Below are positions 52,593-60,389 of a stretch of DNA of 64,000 bases, in pieces. The notes beneath the pieces are model-generated. The model was given only the letters and a program-made list of their open reading frames with translations, was not told where the DNA came from and did not search any database. The stretch's first letter is position 1; each line of letters starts with the position of its first letter. Location: the NCBI RefSeq assembly GCF_004363075.1, contig NZ_SNYN01000023.1, positions 1 through 64,000 of the forward strand. Reading direction: 5' to 3'. The DNA is from Actinorugispora endophytica (GTDB taxonomy: Bacteria; Actinomycetota; Actinomycetes; Streptosporangiales; Streptosporangiaceae). A program made the translations under genes and the position numbers.

Positions 52593-52600
52593 GTCGTCCC

Positions 52601-54190
52601 ATGCAGGAGTACACGCACATCATCGTCGGCGGCGGCACCGCCGGGTCCGTGCTCGCCAACCGGCTGACCGAGGACCCCGACGTCAGCGTCCTGGTCCTGG
52701 AGGCGGGGGCGGGCTGGATCCCGCGGAACGTGGACGCCGCCCCGCTGTGGTTCACCCTGCTGGGCTCCGAGGTCGACTGGGGCTACGGCAGCGTCGCCCA
52801 GCCCGGCCTCGGCGGGCGCAGCACCTACGAGCCGCGCGGCCGGATGCCCGGCGGCAGCAGCAACCTGTACATCATGATGCACGTCCGGGGGCACCCCTCG
52901 GACTTCGACTCCTGGGCCTACCAGGGCGCGCCCGGCTGGTCGTACCGCGACGTCATGCCCTACTTCGCCCGGTCGGAGTCGGTGGAGTCCCCCGCCGGCC
53001 CCGACGCGGGCCGGGAGGGCCCCCAGACCGTCACGCGCGCCGACCGGCACGGGCCCAACCCGACATCCCGCTCGTTCCTCCAGGCCTGCGCCGAGCTCGG
53101 CCACCCGTTGCTGGACGACTTCAACAGCGGCGACATGTCGGGCGCGGGCTGGCACCAGCTCGACGTGCGCGGCGGCCGGCGCAGGGGCGCGCTCGCCAGC
53201 TACCTGGAGCCCGCGCTGGGCCGCCCCAACCTGACGGTGCGCACCAGCGCCACCACCACCCGGATCGTCGTGGAGAACGGGCGCGCCACCGGGGTGGAGT
53301 ACCACCAGGGCGCGGAACCGGACGCGTTCCCGGACACGGCACGCCGGATCGGCGCTCCCGGCCCGGAGGCCGGTCCGCAGCGGGCGCGCGCCACCGGCGA
53401 GGTGCTGGTGTGCGCGGGCGCGATCGAGTCGCCCAAACTCCTGATGCTCTCGGGGATCGGCGACCCGACGCGCCTGCGCGAGGCGGGCGTGGACCCGGTC
53501 GCCGACGTTCCGGGGGTCGGGGAGAACTTCCACAACCACGTGCTCACCGGCATGATGTCGGAGCTGCGCGAGGCCCCCGCCCAGGGCGCCCAGAACCTGT
53601 CCGAGGCCGCCCTGTTCACGCGCTCCGACCCGGGGCTCCCGGCGCCGGACCTGCAGATCGCGTACGTGCACGTGCCTTTCGACATCATCGTCGGCAGGGA
53701 CCACCCCACCGCGGTCAGCGTCCTGCCGGGCCTGGTGCGCCCGGCGTCGCGCGGCTGGGTCCGGCTGGCCGGGCCCGACCCGTTCGCCGCCCCGCTGATC
53801 AACCCCAACTACCTGGCGGACCCCTGGGACCTGGAGCGCATGGTCGCCGCGGTGCGGATCGGCCGGGACCTGTTCGGCACCCGGGCCTTCGCGCCGCTGG
53901 TCAAGCAGGAGCTCACCCCGGGGCCGGACGTCACCACCGACGCCGGGATCGCCGACTACGTGCGGCGCACCGCCGACAGCTACCACCACCAGGCCGGCTC
54001 GTGCCGCATGGGGCTGGACGACCGGTCGGTGGTGGACCCCCGGCTGCGGGTGCACGGGGTCGAGGGGCTGCGCGTGGTGGACGCCGGCGTGATGCCGTCG
54101 GTGCCCTCGGGCAACTGCCACACCGCGGTCGTGATGATCGCGGAGAAGGCCGCCGACCTCGTCCGGGGCCGGGAGGCCCGGAATGGCTGA
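52601..54190 (+). CDS. GMC-family FAD-dependent oxidoreductase
   Basis: A 529-aa flavoenzyme of the glucose-methanol-choline family. The FAD-binding motif THIIVGGGTAGSVLANRL is at the N-terminus, RMPGGSSNLYIMMHVRGH is the second GMC signature region, and GAIESPKLLMLSGIGDP is PROSITE-type signature 2. The active-site base is H463 in YHHQAGSCRMG; the second catalytic position is in SGNCHTAVVM (N505/H507). It should oxidise a primary or secondary alcohol, with or without O2. Its last 8 bases overlap the next gene (ATGGCTGA), implying tight coupling. Substrate unknown. Confidence 0.88.
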   Translation: MQEYTHIIVGGGTAGSVLANRLTEDPDVSVLVLEAGAGWIPRNVDAAPLWFTLLGSEVDWGYGSVAQPGLGGRSTYEPRGRMPGGSSNLYIMMHVRGHPSDFDSWAYQGAPGWSYRDVMPYFARSESVESPAGPDAGREGPQTVTRADRHGPNPTSRSFLQACAELGHPLLDDFNSGDMSGAGWHQLDVRGGRRRGALASYLEPALGRPNLTVRTSATTTRIVVENGRATGVEYHQGAEPDAFPDTARRIGAPGPEAGPQRARATGEVLVCAGAIESPKLLMLSGIGDPTRLREAGVDPVADVPGVGENFHNHVLTGMMSELREAPAQGAQNLSEAALFTRSDPGLPAPDLQIAYVHVPFDIIVGRDHPTAVSVLPGLVRPASRGWVRLAGPDPFAAPLINPNYLADPWDLERMVAAVRIGRDLFGTRAFAPLVKQELTPGPDVTTDAGIADYVRRTADSYHHQAGSCRMGLDDRSVVDPRLRVHGVEGLRVVDAGVMPSVPSGNCHTAVVMIAEKAADLVRGREARNG

Positions 54191-55223
54191 CCTGGTCCGC
54201 GCCGCCGACGGCAGGCTCGCCGGACGGCGGATCGCGATCCTCATCGAGAGCGACTACTACGAGCCGGAGATCTTCTACTACCAGCGGCGCTTCGCCGAGG
54301 AGGGGGCCGAGGTCGTCTTCCTGACCCGGATGTGGGGCCGGGCCGAGCTGACCTTCACCGGGCACGAGTACCGCGCGCCGTTCACCTGCACGGGGAGCGT
54401 CGAGGACGTCGACGACGCCGAGCTCGCCTCCTTCGCCGCGCTCCTCATCCCCTCGGGGATGGTGTCGGACCGGCTGCGCTACACCGAGGACGTCACCGCC
54501 ATCGCGCCCGCCACCGACCTGGTCCGCCGGGCGTTCGCCGAACCCGGTGTGCTCAAGGGCGTCATCTGCCACGGCCTGTGGCTCGTGGCGCCGATCCCCG
54601 AGGTGGTGCGGGGGCGCCGGGTGACGGCGCACAACAACCTCATCGGGGACGTGCGCAACATGGGCGCGGACTACGTCGACGCCGACGTGGTCGTGGACGG
54701 CGACCTGGTGACGGGCCGCTCGGGGCAGCACGCGCACCTGTTCGCGCGGCGCGTCATCGAACTGCTCGACCGCCCCGCGCCCGGGCCGCGGTGGTCGCAC
54801 GCGGCGCTGAACTGCCGGTCGCCGCGCGCCACCGAGGAGTTCTACACCCGCTGGTTCGGGTTCCGGCGCGCTCGCGCGGTCCCCCTCGGCGACGGCGCCG
54901 AGATCGTTTTCCTGCGTTCGGGCGACGCCTATCTCGAACTGTTCGGCTCGCCCGGCGGCGGGGCGCCGGGGACGGGGGACGGACCGGACCTGCCCGGGAC
55001 CGTCCGGCACCTCGCCTTCCAGACCGACGACGTGGACGGCCTGCTCAAGCGGATGGGCGACGGGGCCCGCGTGACGCTCGGGCCGCTGGACTTCGACGCG
55101 TTCATCCCCGGATGGCGCAGCGTCTGGCTCACCGACCCCGACGGCGTCGTGGTCGAGGTCAGCCAGGGATACCAGGATGCGGACCCCGCCGCGGACGCGG
55201 CGGCGGAAGGAGGACGACGATGA
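54183..55223 (+). CDS. DJ-1/PfpI domain fused to a glyoxalase/VOC domain
   Basis: A 346-aa two-domain protein. Residues ~15-195 are DJ-1/PfpI: RRIAILIESDYYEPEIFYYQ, SFAALLIPSGMVSDRL and the nucleophile elbow GVICHGLWLVAP with C129. Residues ~205-325 are a vicinal-oxygen-chelate domain: WSHAALNCRSPRATEEFYTR, GDAYLELFG, VRHLAFQTDDVDGLLKRM and VWLTDPDGVVVEVSQ, containing the H and E metal ligands. DJ-1 and VOC proteins can each act on methylglyoxal-type aldehydes, so the fusion may clear or shape a reactive carbonyl. DJ-1 homologues lie at this point of the cyanobacterial icfG cluster. Confidence 0.83.
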   Translation: MADLVRAADGRLAGRRIAILIESDYYEPEIFYYQRRFAEEGAEVVFLTRMWGRAELTFTGHEYRAPFTCTGSVEDVDDAELASFAALLIPSGMVSDRLRYTEDVTAIAPATDLVRRAFAEPGVLKGVICHGLWLVAPIPEVVRGRRVTAHNNLIGDVRNMGADYVDADVVVDGDLVTGRSGQHAHLFARRVIELLDRPAPGPRWSHAALNCRSPRATEEFYTRWFGFRRARAVPLGDGAEIVFLRSGDAYLELFGSPGGGAPGTGDGPDLPGTVRHLAFQTDDVDGLLKRMGDGARVTLGPLDFDAFIPGWRSVWLTDPDGVVVEVSQGYQDADPAADAAAEGGRR

Positions 55224-57100
55224 CCGACACCGACCTGACCCGCCCCGGGAGCGCGGCGCCGGACGGCTCCGAACCGGTGAACGCCCAGTTCACCCGGTCC
55301 GACACGGTGGCGGGGTACGTGACCGGGAGCGTGCCCGGCGGCTTCGGGATGCGCACGGGCGACGGCCGCCGGTTCGAGGTGGAGGTCAACGGCTCCACCT
55401 CGGCGGAGATGCTGCGCAACCTCGGCCAGCCCTACCTCGACGCCTCCGGGCACCTGGGCGACCTGCTCGTCCCGGGCCGGTTCCTGTACGTCCACGGCGT
55501 CTTCTACCCCAGCGGTGACAGGACCCGGTTCGAGGCCAAGCGGCTGGTCTTCGTGGGGCGCGGGCCCGCCGAGTACGCCTTCGAGAACCCGCTGTGGTGG
55601 GTGCACCAGATCGACCAGCTCGCCTCGTTCTACCGGCGCGCCCAGTTCGGCTCCGGCCCGGTGGACTTCCGCGACTACCGCACCGTCCTGCGGCTGAGCG
55701 GCGACAAGTCCGACAGCCACGTGCAGGAGACCGACACGATCTCCCGGCTGGTCTACGGCATGGCCTCGGCCTACATGCTCACCGGCAACGAGGACTACCT
55801 CGACGTGGCCGAACGCGGCACCGAGTACCTGCGCTCGCACATGCGGTTCGTGGACCGCGACGAGGACACCGTCTTCTGGTACCACGGCATCGAGGTCCAG
55901 GGCGACTCGGAGAAGAAGCTGTTCACCTCCGAGTTCGGCGACGACTACGACGCGATCCCGATGTACGAGCAGATCTACGCGCTGGCCGGCCCGGTCCAGA
56001 CCTACCGGGTGACCGGCGACCCCCGGATCACCGCCGACACCGACGCCACGCTGCGGCTGTTCGAGAGGTTCTTCCGCGACCACGACAAGGGCGGCTACTA
56101 CTCCCACGTCGACCCGATCTTCCTGGACCCGCACCACGAGTCGCTGGGCGTCAACGCCTCGCGCAAGAACTGGAACTCGGTCGGCGACCACGCCCCCGCG
56201 TACCTGGTCAACCTGTTCCTGGCCACCGGCGAGGAGCGGCACGCCGAGATGCTCAAGCGGACGTTCGACACGATCACCGAGCACTTCCCCGACTACGGGC
56301 ACAGCCCCTTCGTCCAGGAGCGCTTCCACGACGACTGGAGCCCCGACCGCGCCCACGGCTGGCAGCAGGACCGCGCGGTCGTGGGGCACAACCTCAAGAT
56401 CGCCTGGAACCTGACCCGGATGGACCTGCAGCGTCCCGACCCCGCCTACACCCGGCTGGCCCGGCACATCGCCGACCTGATGCCGGGCGTGGGCGCGGAC
56501 CCGCAGCGCGGCGGCTGGTACGACGTGGTGGAGCGGGTCGCCGAGCCCGGCCTGCCCACGCACCGGTTCACCTGGCACGACCGCAAGGCGTGGTGGCAGC
56601 AGGAGCAGGCGATCCTGGCCTACCTCGTCATCGCGGGTCAGAGCGGGGACCCCGAGTACCTGCGCCAGGCCCGGGAGGCCGCCGCGTTCTACAACGCGTT
56701 CTTCCTGGACCACGACGAGGGCGGCGTGTACTTCAACGTCCTGGCCGAGGGCCTGCCCTACCTGGTGGGGACCGAGCGGTTCAAGGGCAGCCACTCGATG
56801 AGCATGTACCACTCGGCCGAGCTGTGCTTCCTCGCCGCCGTCTACGGCAACCTGCTCATCCACGGGAAGCCCATGACGCTGTGGTTCAGGCCGCGCCCCG
56901 ACGCGCCGCGGCTGCTGCGGGTCCAGCCCGACATGCTCCCCGCGGGCGCGGTCCGCCTGACCGGGGTGGAGATCGACGGCGCCGCCCACGACGACTTCGA
57001 CCCCGACGCGATGACGGTGGCCCTGCCCGAGTCCGCGGAGTCGCTGACCGTGCGGGTCCGGCTCACCCCGGTGCCCGCCGACCACGATCGGAGGACCTGA
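55220..57100 (+). CDS. AGE (N-acylglucosamine 2-epimerase) family protein with extra N-terminal beta domain
   Basis: A 626-aa protein. The first ~115 residues are a beta-rich, OB-like domain (DTVAGYVTGSVPGGFGMRTG, RFEVEVNGST, LLVPGRFLYVHGVFYPSGD). Residues ~125-545 form the (alpha/alpha)6 barrel of the AGE/cellobiose-epimerase superfamily, with MASAYMLTGNEDYLDVAERG, KNWNSVGDHAPAYLVNLFLA, KIAWNLTRMD, FTWHDRKAWWQQEQAILAYL and a His-rich GSHSMSMYHSAELCF end. The tail is a small beta unit. AGE enzymes interconvert GlcNAc/ManNAc or glucose/mannose residues at C2. ATGA overlap with the upstream gene. A similar gene precedes the STAS-glgX genes in the cyanobacterial icfG cluster. Confidence 0.82.
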   Translation: MTDTDLTRPGSAAPDGSEPVNAQFTRSDTVAGYVTGSVPGGFGMRTGDGRRFEVEVNGSTSAEMLRNLGQPYLDASGHLGDLLVPGRFLYVHGVFYPSGDRTRFEAKRLVFVGRGPAEYAFENPLWWVHQIDQLASFYRRAQFGSGPVDFRDYRTVLRLSGDKSDSHVQETDTISRLVYGMASAYMLTGNEDYLDVAERGTEYLRSHMRFVDRDEDTVFWYHGIEVQGDSEKKLFTSEFGDDYDAIPMYEQIYALAGPVQTYRVTGDPRITADTDATLRLFERFFRDHDKGGYYSHVDPIFLDPHHESLGVNASRKNWNSVGDHAPAYLVNLFLATGEERHAEMLKRTFDTITEHFPDYGHSPFVQERFHDDWSPDRAHGWQQDRAVVGHNLKIAWNLTRMDLQRPDPAYTRLARHIADLMPGVGADPQRGGWYDVVERVAEPGLPTHRFTWHDRKAWWQQEQAILAYLVIAGQSGDPEYLRQAREAAAFYNAFFLDHDEGGVYFNVLAEGLPYLVGTERFKGSHSMSMYHSAELCFLAAVYGNLLIHGKPMTLWFRPRPDAPRLLRVQPDMLPAGAVRLTGVEIDGAAHDDFDPDAMTVALPESAESLTVRVRLTPVPADHDRRT

Positions 57101-57435
57101 TGGAAGTGAAGAAGCGCACGGTGGGAGAGGTCACCGTGGTGTCCGTCCTGGGCGACCTGGACGGCCGCTCCGCGCCGGCCGCCCAGGACCGGCTGCTGGG
57201 CCTCATCCCCTCGGGGGGCCGGGTGCTCATCGACATGACGGGCGTGCCCTACATGTCCAGCGCGGGGCTGCGCACGATGCTGCTGGTGTACCGCAGGGCC
57301 CAGGCGGTCAACGGGGCCATCGCGCTGGCGGGGGTCTCCCCCGAGCTGCGGTCGGTCATGTCCGCGACCGGGTTCCTGGAGTTCTTCACGATCTCCGACA
57401 CGGTCAGGCGCGGGATCGAGGAGCTGCGCGCATGA
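57100..57435 (+). CDS. STAS-domain anti-sigma factor antagonist 1
   Basis: A 111-aa single STAS domain: EVTVVSVLGDLDGRSAPAAQ, RVLIDMTGVPYMSSAGLRTM. S54 in MSSAGLR corresponds to the serine phosphorylated in SpoIIAA/RsbV. It should bind the RsbW-like kinase (59945-60376) when unphosphorylated and be dephosphorylated by the PP2C protein (60390-61655). It overlaps the AGE gene by 1 base (TGATG) and glgX by 4 (ATGA), so it is made in step with both metabolic enzymes. Confidence 0.9.
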   Translation: MEVKKRTVGEVTVVSVLGDLDGRSAPAAQDRLLGLIPSGGRVLIDMTGVPYMSSAGLRTMLLVYRRAQAVNGAIALAGVSPELRSVMSATGFLEFFTISDTVRRGIEELRA

Positions 57436-59603
57436 GCGTCGAACACGTCCCGCGCGACCGCATCGACTCCTATCCCACCCACCGGATCGCCGGGTACGGG
57501 GTGCGCCCCGGGCGCCCCATGCCCTTCGGCGCGACCCTGGTGCCCGGCGGCGTCAACTTCTCGGTGTTCTCCAACGGGGCCGACGCCATGTCGCTGGTGC
57601 TGTACCGCCGGGGGGCGCCCGCGCCGATGGCCGAGCTGCCCTTCCCGCGCGGCTTCCGCGTCGGCGGGGTGTTCGCGATGGTCGTGTACGGCCTGGACTA
57701 CGAGGACCTGGAGTACGGCTACCGCGCCTACGGACCGGAGCGGCCCCGTTTCGGGGACCGGTTCGACCCGACCCGGGTGCTCGCCGACCCCTACGCCAGG
57801 AGCGTCTCGGGACGGGACGTGTGGGGCGCGGTGCCGGACTGGGAGCGGGAGTACCCCTACCGGTCCCGCCTGGTCTTCGACGACTTCGACTGGGACGGCG
57901 ACACCCCGCTGCGCGTCCCGGCCGAGGACCTGGTCGTGTACGAGGCCCACGTGCGCGGGTTCACCCGCAACCCGAACTCCGGCGTGCGCTCCCCGGGCAC
58001 CTACGCCGGGCTCGCCGAGAAGATCCCGTACCTGCGGGAGCTGGGTGTGAACTGCGTCGAGCTCATGCCGGTCTTCGAGTTCGACGAGTTCGAGAACAGC
58101 CGGGTCCTCCCCGGGACGGGCGAGCGCCTGTACAACTACTGGGGGTACAGCACCCTGGGCTTCTACGCCCCCAAGGCCGGGTACGCCGCGACCGGCAGGT
58201 ACGGGATGCAGGCCGACGAGCTCAAGACGCTCGTTCGGCAGCTGCACCGGGCCGGCATCGAGGTGGTGCTGGACGTGGTGTTCAACCACACCGCCGAGGG
58301 CAACGAGAACGGTCCCACGATCTCGTTCCGCGGGCTGGACAACGCGGTCTACTACATGCTGACCCCGTCGGGGCAGTACTACAACTTCTCCGGCACCGGC
58401 AACACCTTCAACTGCAACCACCCCGTGGTCCGCGACTTCGTCCTGGACTGCCTGCGCTTCTGGGCCTCGGAGTACCACATCGACGGCTTCCGCTTCGACC
58501 TGGCCGCGATCCTGGACCGCGACATCCACGGCGCGCCGCTGGCCAACCCTCCCCTGCTGGAGTCGTTGGCGCACGACCCGGTGCTGCGCGACTGCAAGCT
58601 CATCGCGGAGGCGTGGGACGCGGGCGGCCTCTACCAGGTGGGGAACTTCCCCAACTACGGCCGCTGGGCCGAGTGGAACGGCAAGTACCGCGACACCGTG
58701 CGCCGGTTCCTCAAGGGCGACCCCGCCCTGGCCGGCGAGATGGCGACCCGGTACACCGGCTCCAGCGACCTGTACGGCGGCCGGGGCGCGGTCGCCTCGG
58801 TCAACTTCGTCACCTGCCACGACGGCTTCACCCTCAACGACCTGGTCTCCTACGACGAGAAGCACAACGAGGCCAACGGCGAGGGCAACCGCGACGGCGC
58901 CGACGACAACAACAGCTGGAACCACGGGGTCGAGGGGCCGACCGACGACCCCGACATCGCCGCGCTGCGCCTCCGACAGCTGAAGAACGCCATGGCGATC
59001 CTGCTGACCAGCCACGGCGTGCCGATGCTGCTGGCCGGGGACGAGGTGGCCAACACCCAGAACGGCAACAACAACGCCTACTGCCACGACAGCGAGCTGT
59101 CCTGGTTCGACTGGGAGCTGGTGGAGAAGAACGCCGAGCTGCTCTCCTTCGTGCGCGCCTGCGTCGCCTTCCGGCACGCCCACCCCGTTCTGCGCGGCGC
59201 CGGGCACTTCCGCGGCACCGACTACGCCGGGACCGGCTACCAGGACCTGAGCTGGCACGGGGTGCGGGCGTGGGAGCCGGACTGGTCGCCGGGCAGCCGG
59301 TTCGTCGCCTCGCTGCGCTGCGGCGGGCACGCCAAGGGCGGCACCGTCCAGGACGACTTCGTCTACGTGGCCGTGAACTCCCACTGGGAGGCCCTGGACG
59401 TGGAGCTGCCCCGGCTGCCCGAGGGCGCGCGCTGGCGGGTGTTCGCGGACACCTCACTGCCCGCGCCCCGCGACGCGCACGCGCCCGGGACCGAGCCCGA
59501 GGCCGCCGACCAGGCCGCCTACCGGGTGGGACCGCGCTCGGTGGTCGTCCTCGTGGGGCCCCGCGCCGCGGCCCAGGCGTCTTCCGACAACCCAAGTGAC
59601 TGA
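57432..59603 (+). CDS. glgX: Glycogen debranching enzyme / isoamylase-type GH13
   Basis: A 723-aa GH13 enzyme of the GlgX/TreX group that hydrolyses alpha-1,6 branches of glycogen. An N-terminal CBM48 domain (GVNFSVFSNGADAMSLVLYR) precedes the catalytic barrel. Catalytic residues are nucleophile D356 (GFRFDLAAIL), acid/base E393 (LIAEAWDAGG) and D464 (VTCHDGFTLND). Start ATGA overlap with STAS 1; STAS 2 follows after 11 bases. Being enclosed by two anti-anti-sigma genes is the distinguishing context and matches the slr1856-slr1857-slr1859 layout of Synechocystis. Confidence 0.93.
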   Translation: MSVEHVPRDRIDSYPTHRIAGYGVRPGRPMPFGATLVPGGVNFSVFSNGADAMSLVLYRRGAPAPMAELPFPRGFRVGGVFAMVVYGLDYEDLEYGYRAYGPERPRFGDRFDPTRVLADPYARSVSGRDVWGAVPDWEREYPYRSRLVFDDFDWDGDTPLRVPAEDLVVYEAHVRGFTRNPNSGVRSPGTYAGLAEKIPYLRELGVNCVELMPVFEFDEFENSRVLPGTGERLYNYWGYSTLGFYAPKAGYAATGRYGMQADELKTLVRQLHRAGIEVVLDVVFNHTAEGNENGPTISFRGLDNAVYYMLTPSGQYYNFSGTGNTFNCNHPVVRDFVLDCLRFWASEYHIDGFRFDLAAILDRDIHGAPLANPPLLESLAHDPVLRDCKLIAEAWDAGGLYQVGNFPNYGRWAEWNGKYRDTVRRFLKGDPALAGEMATRYTGSSDLYGGRGAVASVNFVTCHDGFTLNDLVSYDEKHNEANGEGNRDGADDNNSWNHGVEGPTDDPDIAALRLRQLKNAMAILLTSHGVPMLLAGDEVANTQNGNNNAYCHDSELSWFDWELVEKNAELLSFVRACVAFRHAHPVLRGAGHFRGTDYAGTGYQDLSWHGVRAWEPDWSPGSRFVASLRCGGHAKGGTVQDDFVYVAVNSHWEALDVELPRLPEGARWRVFADTSLPAPRDAHAPGTEPEAADQAAYRVGPRSVVVLVGPRAAAQASSDNPSD

Positions 59604-59614
59604 AGGAGTCCACC

Positions 59615-59935
59615 GTGAGTTTCGACGCGACACTCGACATGGCGGGGCGGACCGCCACCATCCGGCTGGCCGGGTCCCTGGACACCGCCACGGCCCCGAT
59701 GTTCCGGGAGGTGATCGAGCAGGCCTCGACCGGGCCGCTGGAGCTCCTGGTCCTCAACATGGAGAACCTCTCCTACATGTCCTCGGCGGGGCTGCGCTGC
59801 CTGCTCTTCGCCCGCCAGAAGATGGGCGAGGACACCCGCGTCATGGTGCTCGGCGCGAACCCCGAGGTGAGCCGCACGATCCGGCTCACCGGGTTCGACC
59901 AGAGCATCACCATGAGCCGGCACGTGGCCGACTAG
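59615..59935 (+). CDS. STAS-domain anti-sigma factor antagonist 2
   Basis: A 106-aa STAS domain: RTATIRLAGSLDTATAPMFR, LELLVLNMENLSYMSSAGLR and a C-terminal RTIRLTGFDQSITM. S57 is the phosphorylatable serine. It shares MSSAGLR with STAS 1 but the two are otherwise clearly diverged. GTG start with AAGGAG upstream. It is followed by the kinase gene after 9 bases. Two antagonists with one kinase suggest two inputs or outputs. Confidence 0.9.
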   Translation: MSFDATLDMAGRTATIRLAGSLDTATAPMFREVIEQASTGPLELLVLNMENLSYMSSAGLRCLLFARQKMGEDTRVMVLGANPEVSRTIRLTGFDQSITMSRHVAD

Positions 59936-59944
59936 GGGGCCGCC

Positions 59945-60376
59945 ATGGCAACAGTGCGCGATCCGGTGGTGGTCCCCGGAGACGTCCCCTCACTGGAGCT
60001 GGTCACCCGATACGTGCTGTCCGTCGTCGACGGCCTCCTCACCCCGCCCGCCGTGTACCGGATGCGGCTGGCGGCGGACGAGGTCGCCACCAACATCGTG
60101 ACGCACGGGTACGCCGAGAACGACCGCACGGGCGTGCTGGAGGTGGACGGCGGCGCCGACGGGGACCGGGTGTGGATCCGGTTCCGCGACTCCGCGCCGC
60201 CCTTCGACCCCCGGGACCGGTGCCACGCCCCCGACCTGGCCGTGCCGCTCGCGCGCCGCCCCGTGGGCGGGCTCGGACTGCACCTGGTCTTCACCATGCT
60301 GGACGACTTCGAGTACGAGCGCGAAGGCGACCGCAACCGGAACACACTGATCATGCGGCGCGACCCCGCCCGCTGA
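59945..60376 (+). CDS. RsbW/SpoIIAB-like serine-protein kinase (anti-sigma factor)
   Basis: A 143-aa GHKL ATPase. The N box RLAADEVATNIVTHGY contains E46 and N50; G1 is DSAPPFDP and G2 is GGLGLHLVFTMLDD. Proteins of this type phosphorylate STAS antagonists and sequester a sigma factor or other target. No sigma factor gene is encoded in the window, so the target is either unlinked or not a sigma factor. It lies 13 bases before the phosphatase gene. Confidence 0.88.
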   Translation: MATVRDPVVVPGDVPSLELVTRYVLSVVDGLLTPPAVYRMRLAADEVATNIVTHGYAENDRTGVLEVDGGADGDRVWIRFRDSAPPFDPRDRCHAPDLAVPLARRPVGGLGLHLVFTMLDDFEYEREGDRNRNTLIMRRDPAR

Positions 60377-60389
60377 GCACGGAGGAAAA

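Noticed and set aside
57432-59603. Trehalose synthesis (TreX-TreY-TreZ) instead of glycogen debranching context
   Set aside because: The enzyme fits TreX/GlgX by sequence, but no treY or treZ lies nearby and the flanking STAS genes point to an icfG-type arrangement.
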